DNA from: Gibbula magus
Lineage: Eukaryota > Mollusca > Gastropoda > Trochida > Trochidae
Direction of reading: 5' to 3'
Assembly (NCBI GenBank): GCA_936450465.1
Contig: OW388304.1
Coordinates: 39,461,593 to 39,525,592, forward strand
Length of the DNA stretch: 64,000 nt
Made by a program: the position numbers and the translations under genes. The notes under the pieces are model-generated. The model saw nothing but the letters and a program-made list of their open reading frames with translations, was not told the origin of the DNA and ran no database searches. Positions 22,344-35,251 of the stretch are shown here, piece after piece; positions within the stretch are counted from its first letter, which is position 1; each line of letters begins with the position of its first letter.

Positions 22344-25300
22344 ATAAGTTACATAGAACCTCTGACAAGCCTCTTCAGTATCACACTTAGAGAATATATC
22401 AATATATCATATACTTAAAGATGATACTACTATTTCTACAGGAGCAAATATGGCAAGGATTTATATAACACCGGGGTCCAAAACTAAAAAAAATTATATT
22501 GTTTTATAAAATTGTCATGTTTTAATTATTTAGGGAAAAAACATAAATCCTATCATCACATTGACCAATATTTTCTATTACTGTCGAAATTTTACCGACA
22601 TTATGTTTAATTAATATTTTATTGCAGATACAATGAAATCTAAATTTTCAAATGTTGACCCCTTGTCACTTTAGTTATACGCCAAAATTGTTTCTGGCAT
22701 GTTACATATCTGTCCCTTGCATATGTAGTGTAACAATGACTTCTCTATATCTTGTCCAAAAATATTATCCACAATTTTTTGAAAAATGATGATTTTAGAT
22801 AGGAAATCTTGCATAGTTAAACAAACTTTTGTTCAGCAGCTGAACATGTAACTATTCGTCATTATTATCAATATTTTATATTCTTATCAGTTAATAAGGT
22901 TCGTAATTGACTCTTTGTTGTCTTTGAGAATATAAAATGCTGATATTGTGGACAAATACTTGCCAAGATAAAAAAAAAACTGTTTGAGCACGAAGAAGAA
23001 GACTCCCCACACCGGAACATTATCAACTTATTCCATTTGTCCATTTATTATTCATTTCATTCTGAATTTTATGTTCATTTTGTAGTGTATTCTTTCTTTG
23101 GATTTTTGTCTTTCTATTTCTAAAAAGTAAACCTTTCTTCAGTTTGAATAAGTGTAAGTATTTGTCAAAGTATTTTCTTTGTGCCATGTTTTTATTTTCA
23201 TTGACAAACGTGCATGCACGAGATACTATTATAATGTAAAAATATATAGACAGCATGTTATAGGTAATGATAACAGCCCATTGGAGTCATCTGTGTAAAT
23301 CATGTTAATGTTTTATCAAAACGGATGTTTTGTTTCGTGACACCAAACAATTTGATAAAGACTCAAAAGCAAGATTTATAGCAAGAACAAATTAAAAGCC
23401 AAATGAGTATGAATCCAAATCTATTTGCAATAATTGAAGTGGATGTCTAATGTAATAAGTGTTGTGTTGTATTTATCAATTTGTATTTGTCACATTAGGT
23501 GTTATTTAAAGCCTGTTGTAAATCATATATTTAAAGCTCATTTACTAGAAATTCTAAATTCGAACTAATGATTTAGAATTAAAGGCAAAATATATAAATA
23601 CTTCAGTGTGACAGTTTCAATCAAATTTGTAAAAATATTTTAAAATACTTTCAAAACATGGAAAAATCATGTTTTTGAACATAAAATACATATCAATCTT
23701 ATCAATTATGAAATTTATAAATTGACATAATTTGCTAATCTGCTAACATATTATTATTAAATTCAATTTTACATATTCACTTTATCAATTGAAATGTGTT
23801 GTTACTTAATTGCTTTCATGAGATTTATGTAGATGCAATAAGATTTGAAAATATCCAATTTGAAGTTGAATAATCTTATTTGCATTTCATATTTATTATA
23901 CTCGACATCCGTCGATGGTTAGATTAATATAGATTGTGAAGAAGTGTGTGGTTATGGTTTTAAATGGCAGTTTCTGTTATAGATTAGTTACTCAAGACTA
24001 TTATAAACTTTATGAGATCAATTTTAAAGCAATAACGCTTACGGCATATGCTATCAAAAGTTGCAGTCAGTTCGACTCCAAAATACAATACATCTTAGGA
24101 CTATCTTTGAAATCTTACTGTTTTATGATCAAGGGAATATTTGAAATTACTACGTCATACATGGAAAAACAAATTAGTTAAATTGATACCAAGTTGAAGG
24201 TTTCCCCCTCTAAATGCAAAGGAAAAATGAATATTGAATTTTGGGATAAACTCTTTCATCATAGTACTTTCTTGCATATGAATCAATAATTTGACAAGGG
24301 GTAATTTACCTTGCTCAAATCAAAATTAACCTTTGTATTTTATGGTATTTGAAAACCTTATAAAATGGAATTAAACTAGAAGAAAAATCATTAGTATGAA
24401 ATTCGGCACGTTTATTCATTCTTTAGTTGATTTTACAGAAAAAGTAATTGTAACTGGAAAAAAATTCCTCAAATCAGGATGTTAGTTCTTAATGTACTTA
24501 CTGGTAGTTTCCAAATCACATTTGTTAATATCATTTGCAAATATCACGCCTAAAACATTAAAAACATGAACATTTTATAAATGAACTAATATAATGTCTC
24601 TTATTGATATATAGATACACCGTGCATTTTACCAAATAACTGTATAAGCAACTCGAGTAATAACAACTATTGCATGAGAATTATTGTAATAATCAACAAA
24701 TTGTACTTAATTTATCTATGCAGTCAATTGATGGAAGGAGATACAATTACATCTGTATTAGCTCCCTTGATATCTCATCCTATGATTGTTTTTAACTTCA
24801 TTTATGAACGTTTCAATATTGAAAGAAAAAACAATTGCTTTGACTATTGAAATGTTTTACTCGAAAATATCAATGTATTGCATCTACAATACATTGAGAT
24901 ATAATCAAACGCAGTTGAAATTCTTTTTTTATTTATAAGCAAAACGTAATCAAGAAGATACATTTGTTTGCATACATTTTATAATATCGTATGTAAACAT
25001 ACACATACATACATATATTTATATAATAAAACCGGACTTTACAACTAAGATGAATTAATCAAGACAAGTTGTGACACAGTTGAAAATGAAAGTACATTAT
25101 ATACAGTAAATACAATCTGATAATAAGGTAATCAGTTTTCGATTATCATGTTCTTGTCAAATTAAACATTAAACATATAAATCAAACTATTTTAATACAT
25201 AGTACACAATCAAACGCAGAAAGATTTCAGTACATCCCAACTTGTATTAAAAGAACTGGACATTTAATAGTAAATTACCGACATATTTGACGTATTGCCA

Positions 25301-25778
25301 CTGACAATTGACTCATTAAGAAATCACTTTTGGTGCAAAAAAGACAGGAAGTAACATTGCTATATCTCTTCTTTATGCACAGGTATTCTGAGACAACACA
25401 AACTCAGGCTGGTTGCATTGACTGAAGGATCATTAACAAGTAATGAACAAATATTTACAACAGTTTTGCTGTTGAAATCATAAGAGACGCCTGTCTGAAT
25501 ATCTGAACTTGGCTGTTTAATAACAATAGTTGTATTAACTCAGTCATCCACTTTCACAGTCCTGTTTAGCTTTATCATCGAAAGTATTGATTGTAGCAGT
25601 GGACGTGTGAGGTCATATAGAATGGTTTAAGATCGCTGATTCAACAAAGCTGAACCATTGAATTTATTTTTCTGAAATTTCAGATTGTTTAATTGAACTT
25701 TTATATGCTTCATACATCGATACCGACACATGTTAGCCTTTCATTCTATCACTGAAAAAGTTGAATTCGATTATACAG

Positions 25779-25925
25779 ACACACATAAAACAAATCAAAT
25801 GGAAAAAGTCTTCTAAGTTTGATGATCAGTTATATTTGCAAGCACTAAAGAGATTTAATTCGCCATGGGAAATTGTTAAAATAAATCGGGAGCTTTATTC
25901 ACTCTTTTACCAGATTAGCTCAGAA
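25779..25925 (+). CDS. Helical exon-like ORF, intact in A2 only, unknown product
   Basis: A 147-nt (49-codon) phase 0/0 block between TTATACAG and the strong donor GTAAGG. The peptide is rich in charged and aromatic residues and looks amphipathic-helical, with motifs KKSSKFDDQLYLQALKRF and INRELYSLFYQISSE. If unspliced, the frame ends at TGA about 18 bases later (VREQE). If spliced to the AG at 26016, it ends after FCVLQ, so this could be a last-but-one exon. A1 and A3 copies carry stops. No family recognised; the loss in two of three copies is the best sign that it once coded. Confidence 0.35.
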
Positions 25926-26016
25926 GTAAGGGAGCAGGAATGAACTTAATTGAACTCGCATTCTGGACCATAAAGTTAATTTTTGGCTTGAACTGAATTT
26001 TAACTTTTATTTCCAG

Positions 26017-26160
26017 TTTTGTGTTCTACAATGACTTTGGTTCTTTTAATAACTTCAGGTAATATCACTAAGACAAAATTAATTTGATATTTTATCTTCA
26101 TTTACACGAAATCCAGTACTCGGGTTTATAAGTAATTCTACTATGACCGGACAACCATGC
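26017..26160 (+). CDS. A2 counterpart of the 42-nt exon and following block
   Basis: AG|GT-bounded 42-nt block at 26017-26058. The ATG reading is MTLVLLITS, with Ile changed to Thr relative to A1 and A3. The phase-2 reading changes only Tyr to Phe, plus one silent change. The second block starts at 26117 after a 58-base gap. A 7-base deletion (TTTATAC missing) shifts its frame and lengthens it compared with A1, so the tail peptide is not conserved. That weakens the mini-gene model and leaves the 42-nt exon as the firmer element. Confidence 0.22.
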
Positions 26161-26587
26161 ATCTACTATGCTTTCTCTTTTATGAAATTCATTTTCAGAA
26201 TTTTTCTTCAAAATAGAAAATAAAATTAATTAAGCTAAGCTAAGCTTGTCATCATTCAGTGGAATCCCTTGGCAACAATACAATGACACCATTTACGTTG
26301 GCGCTGCTGACATCATAATCGTTATTAAAGCATCATAACGTTTTATTACGACCTTGCCATCTTTGGTATGTATCTAGAACTTTAACAATTCATTCTTGAT
26401 AAGATATCGTATTGATATTTGTATGAAGAATTGATGGAAAGACATTTTGCAATATTAGGTTAGTTATGTTAATGATTAAATATCACAAGTAAAGACACAC
26501 CATCTTAACACTTACAAGGTCAGGCCTTTGAAGGGCATTTAGAAGTGGTATACATAAGAACAGGAAGATTTTCTGGATAACAACGTC

Positions 26588-26690
26588 TAACAATGGGGAT
26601 TTGTGATACAAACATGATGGAGGTGAAGCATGAGAATGGTATACAATGAGGATTTGCAATATAAACATGCAGTAGTAAGTAGATAAACAA
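26588..26690 (+). repeat. Two-unit minisatellite, A2
   Basis: Units of about 57 bases: GTATACAATG.GGATTTG.AATACAAACATG and GAAGCATGAGAATG. Both units are also in A3; A1 has lost the region between CGGAGTACATAATCACTCC and GAGGATGTAAAT. Confidence 0.55.
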
Positions 26691-26795
26691 TGGCCTGTAG
26701 GCTTTATTGAAGATGTAAATAGACACACATGATGAAACGAGGGAGGCCAATTGGCTTTATTGAAATTGTTAAACGAATAATAATTACAGTTGATT

Positions 26796-26835
26796 GAAAG
26801 AGAGGCCAATTGTTCATGTGGGTGGCCTCTCTTTC
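26796..26835 (-). repeat. Inverted hairpin, A2
   Basis: Perfect 13-base arms GAAAGAGAGGCCA and TGGCCTCTCTTTC with a 14-base loop containing TTGTTCATGTGGG. This loop is the reverse complement of the A1/A3 loop (CCCACAT.AACAATT), so the segment between the arms has flipped in this copy while the flanks stay in order. Confidence 0.8.
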
Positions 26836-27754
26836 CATTTCACGAAATCAGGCCTTTTGCTAAAATAAAGGTTACATAACTGAAAGCCTCATCATGATAG
26901 AATACAGATAAGCCTGCAATTTTTGAAAATCAAAGACATGTTATACTGGATTGATAGCAAGTTAATATATTGAGATCTCAGTTCTCAGCGTGTTAGTTTA
27001 GCCAGTGAACGTTATGTACTGTCAAACAACTAGTATACATACATCTTCAACTTATGTTTTCATAATGCTACTGTTAGTAAAACCTTTGACGGGAACATAG
27101 TATTGTATTCATCACATGGCGATTTTACATGTATTTTTATATTTATCAGTATCAGTAGATTTTGTCAATGGGAACATAGTCTCAAATCATACTCTTGAAA
27201 CTCAAGAGTGTCAGTATACTCGTTCGATTTAAATATTAACTCAGTTTATCAGTATATTTTGTTCATGGGAAATAGTCTCAAATCATGCATTTACATGTAT
27301 TTTCAATTGATATTTCATAACTCAGAATGTCAGCATAATCTTTCGAATGAAAAATAGTATCATATCAAACCAGTTCTTTACAAAAAGACAATGCATTTAT
27401 AACTATAAACAAAGCTAATTATCCTATCCTTTCATTGACACACCTATCGTCTTTAAGGTGTGTCACTATAAGCAAATATCATATATCGCAATTCTAGCTT
27501 TAACAAAAGTAACATTGATAAATGTGTACAGTGAATATTTCTAGAGAGGTGGTGGTTTTACAGCAACGATCTCCAAAAATAAAGAAAAGAATGATTAGAT
27601 AATGATGATACAATTTCTTCAAAGGAGTCTCTTTTACATCACAATCGTGTCTCCAGAGACATGTAGAGTCTTCAGCAATCTTTCACTACTCTCCAGACAT
27701 CAACACGGTTGATGGAGGAGTTCAATAATCTAATAGTTTCTCTCTTACCTCCAG

Positions 27755-27828
27755 CTCAGAAGGACATCAGGTTTACAAACATGTGGAATTTCTCTGCGAG
27801 CTGTTATCAGGCAAACAGAGTGAATGTC
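27755..27828 (+). CDS. 74-nt exon-like block, A2
   Basis: Same acceptor and the GTGAGT donor-like site. The frame reads SEGHQVYKHVEFLCELLSGK...C. Compared with A1 there are five differences, all amino-acid changing in the plus frame but three of five silent in the minus frame, which favours the minus reading slightly at this site. Confidence 0.3.
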
Positions 27829-28193
27829 GTGAGTTCTTGAAAAACAGCTTTATCTAATTTGGGGGCATTTTTGTTTTTATTCAATGAGATTCCTTAGTAT
27901 AACATTTATACACTGAGCAAGTTAAATCTGAAATGTGTTGACTGATGTGTGGAATATAAAAATTTTTGGAATACGTCCTATGTTTGGTAGCTTTGACTAT
28001 CTGAATGAATTAACTCAGCTTAACTTAAGGCGAAAGTGTTTTACATCAGGATGTTTGCATTTTTCATTCCCCATTGCCGTAATAAGAGGGTTGTCAGTTT
28101 GTAATTTACATGAATCATATGGACATAACATAATTGACGATCTACGAATCTACGATAGTTTGTGATATTTATGATTTAGTTCGAATCCTTGTA

Positions 28194-28503
28194 GGGGATG
28201 GGATAGCGCATTGGTTAGCGCGTTTGGCTTTGGATCAAGAGGTCTGGGTTTCGAATCCCGTCAGGGGCACGGCAATTACGTCTGCAGTGGAGAACTGTTC
28301 TACATGCAGGAAGGTTTGGGTGCAATGCTACACTGAATTAGGCAACCCATGGTTCGCTAGTTCCAGCCGATGCTCGCAGGTTTCACCGCAATGCATAGCC
28401 ACATGGCGTTGCAGGCTTTCTCCATGCCATTATACTAGCAGCCGCAATATAAGTGAAATACTCTTGAAAGCGGGGTTAAAGCAAACTCACCTCACCTCAC
28501 CTC
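28194..28503 (+). mobile_element. tRNA-headed SINE, A2 first site
   Basis: Same site as the A1 element at 6629, by the shared right flank AACATATACCATTGATTGG. Sequence upstream of the head is shortened relative to A1 and A3, apparently by deletion. The B box reads GTTTCGAATCC. Confidence 0.88.
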
Positions 28504-29077
28504 CTGAACAACATATACCATTGATTGGCTTGAAAGCTGAGTGACTGAGTCCAAAAGAAAGTCTCCAATGCAAAAAGTCCCTGTGACCCAGCTTCAAACG
28601 CCCACTTAATTAATTAATACATGGTTCGACTTTTGAAAAAAGAGACCATTACCAGGGTTCAGATTCATTCCCTTAGGATTGTTTTATCTCTCCAGATGCT
28701 TGATTAAATTTGTATTTTTAGATTATTTTTTTTAACTCAAAGGGGAAAAAGACTTGATAAATATCATGGTTTACACTTTGAACTGTAACTGAGATGTTCT
28801 ATCCTGATTTAAAATATAATATTTTAAATAACCACTATTAATGAAGATATACATAATATAACCATATAACAATTATCACCAATTACATTTATATATGATT
28901 TTCCATATCAATATCTAGTGCAGATTAAACTCTTACTGAAATGTTTAAGTAACACATTCGATCTAACAGATATAATACAATGCACAATCATATACAATCA
29001 TATCCAACTCTTTTGATATATAATCATTACCAAATGAGTTTACAACATACATTTATCATCATCTTTCTATTACTAGA

Positions 29078-29369
29078 GGGGGCAGGATAGCGCAGTGGTT
29101 AGTGCGTTCGGCTTCGGATCAAGACGTCTGGGGTTCGAATCCCGCCAGGGGCACGGCAACTTTGTCTGCAGTAGAGAACTGTTCTACATGAAGTAAGGTT
29201 TGGGTGCAATTTCAGAGCAGTACCACCAATTTTTAGCTAGATCCAGCCTATGCTCGCAGGTTCGCATAGGCACATGGCATCACGGGCTTTCTCCCTGCCA
29301 TAATACTAGCAGCCGAGATATAAGTGAAATAGTCTGGAAAGGGGCGTTAAACCCCAACTCACCTCACCT
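29078..29369 (+). mobile_element. tRNA-headed SINE, A2 second site
   Basis: Bounded by perfect CTATTACTAGA duplications at 29067-29077 and 29370-29380. The copy has small deletions in the middle, around TTTGGGTGCAATTTCAG. Confidence 0.92.
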
Positions 29370-31241
29370 CTATTACTAGAGAAGTTCAACTATCATAGTC
29401 TGCACTACATGCATCCACACATCCAGTGCCTTCCAGACATCTCGTATAAGTCGATAATCTTCGAGTAAAGCTTTAAAAAACATGCACAGTTTTGTCTCCC
29501 ATTTCAATTCACTTCATGTCTCTTCTCTATCAAAGGCTGACACTCCTTTCACGGGAAGAGCCCTAAATGATATTCCTTTCATGAGAAGAGCTTTAAATGA
29601 CCTTTTCTCTTTCCCTCTTGTAACTGTATTAAGTTCAGTCCTCATAAAAGCAGTGTTTTAATGGCGTCGGGTCCTCAACAATGATTTGATTTACATTAAC
29701 CCCAATCCTCAACTATTTGGAAAAGGTCGCAGGCTATTCAAGCTGAAACTGATAAGACACGTCAATGAAATATTTACTTTAAGAAAATCCTAATACGATG
29801 GTTAAATTTCAATTATTTTGATAAGTGCCACATCTCTGAATATCTTTCTCTGATATCCAGACGCTGTAATTCTTATATATGAGTTCTATTATTTCAGAGT
29901 ATTATTATTGTATTATTTCTGTTTTGCTCCACAAATTAAACTGTTCAAAGACAATTCTTTAGTAAATAATTTCTTTTCTGTTTTAAATGCCATTTTAGGA
30001 ATGGACTTGTATTCATGAACTGAATGAAGAGAGAAAAATGTATTTATGTGAAGAACATGTCCCTGAGATTTGAGCTGCATCTTAATTTCTGATAGACATC
30101 CTGATTAAATGATTGTTTGCAGGCAATGACACAGGAAGCAGGAATGAATGCCATCGTGATGAAACGATAATGAGCATTTTAACACTTTAAATATCGTGTT
30201 TATGAGACTCCATCCATGATGCCCATTGTTTGTGCTTCTCATCATATAATATCTAAATCAAATATTACCAGGAATCATCTAAAATAAAACATTTAAAGGC
30301 CATATCATAAGCAAACACAGAAGCTTTGTTTCCAATATTGATATAACGTGTGCTAATCGGTCTTTATCAGGTTATCAGAAGCGGTGAACCTTGATGGTTT
30401 TTGTATTAGAAAGCTGGTATCATGATATCGCTTAATGGCAGCTTGTTTGATGATATAATCAAACATTGGAAATGGCCTCCTGTTTGGTCAATGCTCATAA
30501 CGGTTCCTGGTTCTCATTTGTTAATTAGATGTTGGCGACAGAGTGACAGACAACATAAAATCACCTTGTTGAAATAAAAGGGTGTGCCTCTACTCACGAG
30601 AAAGAGAGAGTATGGATCTGTTGCTTACAGACGCAAATTCCTCTTTTTAAACAATCTACTGTAATGCATGACTGCTGTTTGCAAACTTCTTGAAACCCTG
30701 AGATATTTTTCAAAGAAAAGTAAAAGTAAACAACCACAATCCAGCCTTAGAAAGATGTTTCATTGAAGGTGGTGTGACATCTACACCATGCTTATGTTTG
30801 TAAGGATTACTGAGATTGAGATAAACGCAGTGTTGGTCAACTGATAACTTTGGTCAGTGTTGTTGTCTGATCGCACAGTTGCATCAAATTTATTGATTAA
30901 GCTAAGGATTGAGCAGAGCAAAGGTGCTCCGTACAGCCTTATATTTACACACAATACATGATCAAAGTATGAAACAGATAGAAACCTATTAAAATTTGAC
31001 TAAATGGGTGTTAGCGTCTTCTGTTAACAAAGAACATTATATGATTGCACAACTTCAATTTTACCTTTAAGCTTTCAACTTTGATTTGAAGCATCAATCT
31101 TTATTGTACGTCAATTACAACAAACCATTGCAACCATGATTTGCAATTTTTTAAACCTGATTGAAATAATACTTTATCCAGAAATAACACATTGATGTTG
31201 GGTGCTATTGATAATTATTGTCAACTCTTATACTGCATGCA

Positions 31242-31260
31242 ATATATATATATATATATA
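31242..31260 (+). repeat. (AT)n microsatellite, A2
   Basis: Nine to ten AT units where A1 has GCATGCACTACATAATTCAG. Private to this copy. Confidence 0.8.
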
Positions 31261-31497
31261 ACTCAGATAATTAATAAATCCTACATTCTACACATGATTC
31301 CTTTAAACTGAAACTCGGAGAGAGACAGAGAGACTTTATATTTGTAGAGATAATAGAGGGGATACTTTCTGCAATTACCAAAATAGTTTCCTAAGGATAA
31401 CGTTTGCATTTGATACTGTTTAATAAATACATCATCTCTTGATGTCACAACGAACCATGCTTTATTCGAATACATCTAGCATGTGGAAACCAAATAG

Positions 31498-31598
31498 AGC
31501 GTTGCGGGCTTTCTCCCTGCCGTAATACTAACGATTGCGTTATAAGTGAAATACTCTTGAAAGCGGCGTTAAACCCTAACTCACCTCACCTCACCTCA
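31498..31598 (+). mobile_element. 5'-truncated SINE, A2/B2 border only
   Basis: Only the 3' part (GCGTTGCGGGCTTTCTCCCT to CACCT repeats) is present, flanked by CCAAATAG at 31490-31497 and 31599-31606. The A1/B1 border shows GGAAACCAATCC with no element. The 5' truncation with target duplication fits LINE-driven insertion. Confidence 0.88.
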
Positions 31599-34500
31599 CC
31601 AAATAGAAATGATATGTCCGTGATAATAACATTGAAAAGCAAATAAGTAAATGTCCCTTCTACACAAAAGTATTACGTACAATGTGATTTAAGTTATGAG
31701 AATTAAAGGTAATAAGAATTGTACACGAATATCAATAAATCGAATACGTGTCCTTTGTGTTTTCCAAACAAATTCACTGATATCCATTGACTCATTTTAT
31801 CCATCTAAAGTGAAGGAATAGTCATGTTTTAAGGGCTGTTTTTTTCAGATGTCATTTTATCAAATTGTTTCTCTTTGGCGTTCGTTCGTGTGATGACTAA
31901 ATTGGCTAAATTGTTAAAACATAGAATCTTATGTTTAACAAGTCATTAAATGATAATTATACTGTTCAAAGCAATGACTGATTAGGAATGAAGACAACCT
32001 TTCCAGTACTGTTTGAACTATTTTGCATAATGTTCATTATTACATAAACTACAATATCGTCAAACGACGATATCCTACCCAGTTTCATCAACAAGCTTCC
32101 CTACATCATTTTGCAAAGTTTGTGACTTAAATCACAATTGGAATTTCTTCAAAAAATGCTTAATGAAAATAGAAGTCAGGGTGCTATGACTTCACATGTA
32201 AGGGCTAACAGCTAACTAGAAGGTAGACTCAATGGTATTAACTATTGGTGGTGCAACTTCCAGTTTTCCAGCATCACATCACAAATTGTATGTTCTTTGA
32301 TTTTTAGACTTGGACAATGGATATATGATAATATTGCAAAACTGGCCATTTATCACTAAAAAAGTTTAACAAATACATTTTCGCTATTTTACACTGCTTT
32401 AGTAACACTGTTTTAGTAGTACAATAATGTTTGCAACGTTAAAAATTTAATTCATCTAAGTGCCAAAATGAGACAATCTCTTCAAAGAAATTGGGAACTG
32501 ATGATAGTGAAATAAAGACAGATGCTGTTATGCTGATGTTAGGATTTGGAACCCACAGTCATCAACATATAGACAGGAACAGTGTACCATTTTCGACGTT
32601 TCAAGATTAACAAGTGCATAATAAATAAAACAATAAAATAGTGTAAAAATCCAAAATACGAAACCACAAGCAAACAGTCGTCAAAAAGTGCGAGTTATGA
32701 ATACCATGGTTGCACAAGGTTGCTGGTTCCAGAATTATGGGCACAAATGTGTTTTATTATCAAAATGCTGGAAGTCTATAATGTATTCATTAAGAGCTCA
32801 CCCGGCAATACATATCAATATCAATTATCGAATTTATAAATTGACAAAATTTGCTAATCTGTTAACTCAATGTTATTAAATTGTATTTTACATTGAACAT
32901 TCTCAGTTGAAAATTGTTGAAAATTGATATCTTATATGAGATTTATGTTAATGCATTAGAATTGATAATATCCAATTTGAAGTTGAATAATCTAGTTTGC
33001 ATTTCAAAGTTCTGAAACACGTCAATAATTAGGTTAGAAAGGATTGTGTAAACTCTTATGCGTTACTAGACTCTAAAGTATGTGTTTTAGAATGTAAATG
33101 TCAGTTTCTATTATAGATTCTCAAAATAACAAACATAAACGATCAATACTCATATACCATTTATTTTTTAAAATCCCCATAGCATTTTTATAACGTATAT
33201 TCCTTGACATACTCATTACACAAGATAATTGTATACTTTACTAGATCAATTTGAAAGCAATTATGTTTACCCCACATGCTATGAAAAGGTTTTATTTCTA
33301 AGTTGCTTTAAGTTGTAGTCAGTTCGACTCCAATGTATGCATAATCGAATAGATCTTAAAATTATCTTTGGAATCTTATTTTTATGATCAAGGGAAAATG
33401 GTTGAATTCTGAATTTTAGAATAGACTGTAAATATATTACTTTCAGGCATATGAATCAATAATTTGACAATGAGTAATTAACATTTCAAATTTAATGCAC
33501 AATAAAACGTTCAGAGCCTGTATCTCCTAAACCAGGATCGACCATGTGATCCCTTTTCCGATAGCCATATATTACTTTCATGAATATGAATCAATAATGA
33601 GAAAAACTAAACTCTAGTTTATTCATAGACATTAAATCGACTTTTTAGATCTTTTGACCACAACAAAAGAATGATTTCCCGTTACACACGATAAACTAGT
33701 TGGCAACATTGATAAAGCGATTATATTATTCGATCATACAAGCGTGTTGCTCATTACACAGTAAACTGTACTCTATAATATTATATAATAAAGTCTTTTT
33801 AATAAGAACAGCCCTTCAGCTATGTTTAAGTAAGGTAGTCGGATATTTGCCAACGTTTTTCAATTATTGACATGCACTCCTGCACTCTTCATGTTATCAA
33901 CGTATTACAAAATAGCTGTATTAACAATTTGAGAACAAATAACTAACACATTTGGATAACATCGTATTATTTAACAAATTACAATGTGTAATACAATATT
34001 TGATCACTAAGTGAAGGGAGACCCATTCAAATTTCTAATTTTGTAATTCGCTCTCTTGGTATCTGATCATATGATTGTTTTGAAATAATTAAACAAAAAC
34101 AATAAATTGTACTTTTGATATTCATAAATCGCACATGTCAATATATTGCAAATCGTAGAACATTGTTCTGAGACGGAACATATTAACATATAATCAAAAG
34201 TAGTTGAAATTCCTTTAATCTTTGTAAAGAACTAGTAATCAAGTAGATATCATTGTATACCTTTGATATTATTTTACAAAGGAAACACATTAATCGAGCC
34301 AAGTTTTGTTGAAAATGAAAGTAAAGGAAGATAATCTTAATGAAGATAATACGTCAAAAAGTATTCTTTACACAATAATCATGTTATGTTCAAAGGTAAA
34401 AGTTCATGTAAAAATTAAAGAAATACATGTACATAGAACAACAGAAACAACATAATAATTCAGTTCATTCTCTCTTGAAAGAAAAAAACAGGAAATCAAA

Positions 34501-35177
34501 CAGTAAACTACCAAATTATTTGACCTATTGCCACTGATTCATTAAGTAACCACTTCCGGTGAAAACAAACCCCAGGACATGACCTTGCTATATTTCTTCT
34601 ACGTGCCTAAAGTATTCTGAGACACAAACTAAGCCTTCCAGTTGAGTTGGAAGAATGTTAGTAAGGGATATTGGCAACCATTAGTACAATTAGTCTGACT
34701 ATCATTTGAAAGTTCCTATGGAAGTATTGTAAATTGCCGATTCTATTTGAATCAAATACTTTAGTTGAGTTTAAAAGCGCTTGTACCAGACAAATTGATG
34801 CATTTGTTTCGCACACAAATAAAACTAATATTGATAATGGTTTTGAAATGACCCTTGACAAATATTTTTTCTGAAACTTTCACTGCTATGCTTCACTGCT
34901 TCATCCATCGATCTTCGACTCAAAAAGTTCTCAAGGTGTACATGTTACAGTACTTAATTCGAGCTTTCAAAAGGAGAAAGTGATTTTACGAAAACGATCC
35001 TAAAATAAATAAGATGATAAGATTATGATGAGACGATTTCTTCAAAAGAGTCTATTTTACATCACAGTCGTGTCTCTTGAGACATGTAGAGACTTCAGCA
35101 ATCACTCACTTCTCTCCAGACATCGACCCGGTTGATGGAGGACTTCAATAATCGAATAGTTTCTCTCTTACCTCCAG

Positions 35178-35251
35178 CTTAGTAGGACATCAGGTTTACA
35201 AACATTTGGAATTTATCTTGGAGCTGTTATTAGGCAATCAGAATGAATGTC
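35178..35251 (+). pseudogene. 74-nt exon-like block, B2, donor changed
   Basis: The frame LVGHQVYKHLEFILELLLGN is intact with conservative V/L and L/I changes. The donor is TTGAGT as in B1. On the minus strand this copy has a TAA in the frame that is open in the other four. Confidence 0.28.

Larger units (their letters stand above)
19747..22400 (-). mobile_element. 5'-truncated non-LTR retrotransposon (CR1/L2-like), A2 only
   Basis: Reading on the minus strand: linker region, reverse transcriptase, then a C-terminal part with SAIRHWNNLP, RYLNILHTKLRHVCSQLN and a Cys-rich PSCSCGNPCENAFHYILDC stretch, then a 3' simple repeat of AATTGAA units at the left edge. No endonuclease domain is present, so it is 5' truncated. 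Several stops and frameshifts make it inactive. The insertion has no counterpart in A1 or A3, so it is younger than the A2 duplication. The further 450 bases up to about 22860 are also absent from A1; I cannot assign them. Confidence 0.85.
18640..31740 (+). repeat. Tandem array, half-unit A2
   Basis: Second copy of the A half, enlarged by about 3.1 kb of inserted DNA (about 19747-22860) that carries a LINE fragment and replaces roughly 110 bases of the A1 sequence (1108-1217). It has small private deletions, for example about 60 bases missing near 23990 relative to A1 and A3. Near 25150 it is closer to A3 than A1 is, while near 24000 A1 and A3 are closer to each other. The A2/B2 border contains a SINE fragment at 31498-31598 and about 110 bases beyond it that A1/B1 lacks. 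Confidence 0.88.

Noticed and set aside
28134..28544. 136-codon + frame, and similar frames at 7603-7788, 47024-47275, 57228-57595 and 50578-50781
   Set aside because: Each one lies across a SINE; the shared peptide (for example DSAVVS.FGFGSRR) is a translation of the SINE head.
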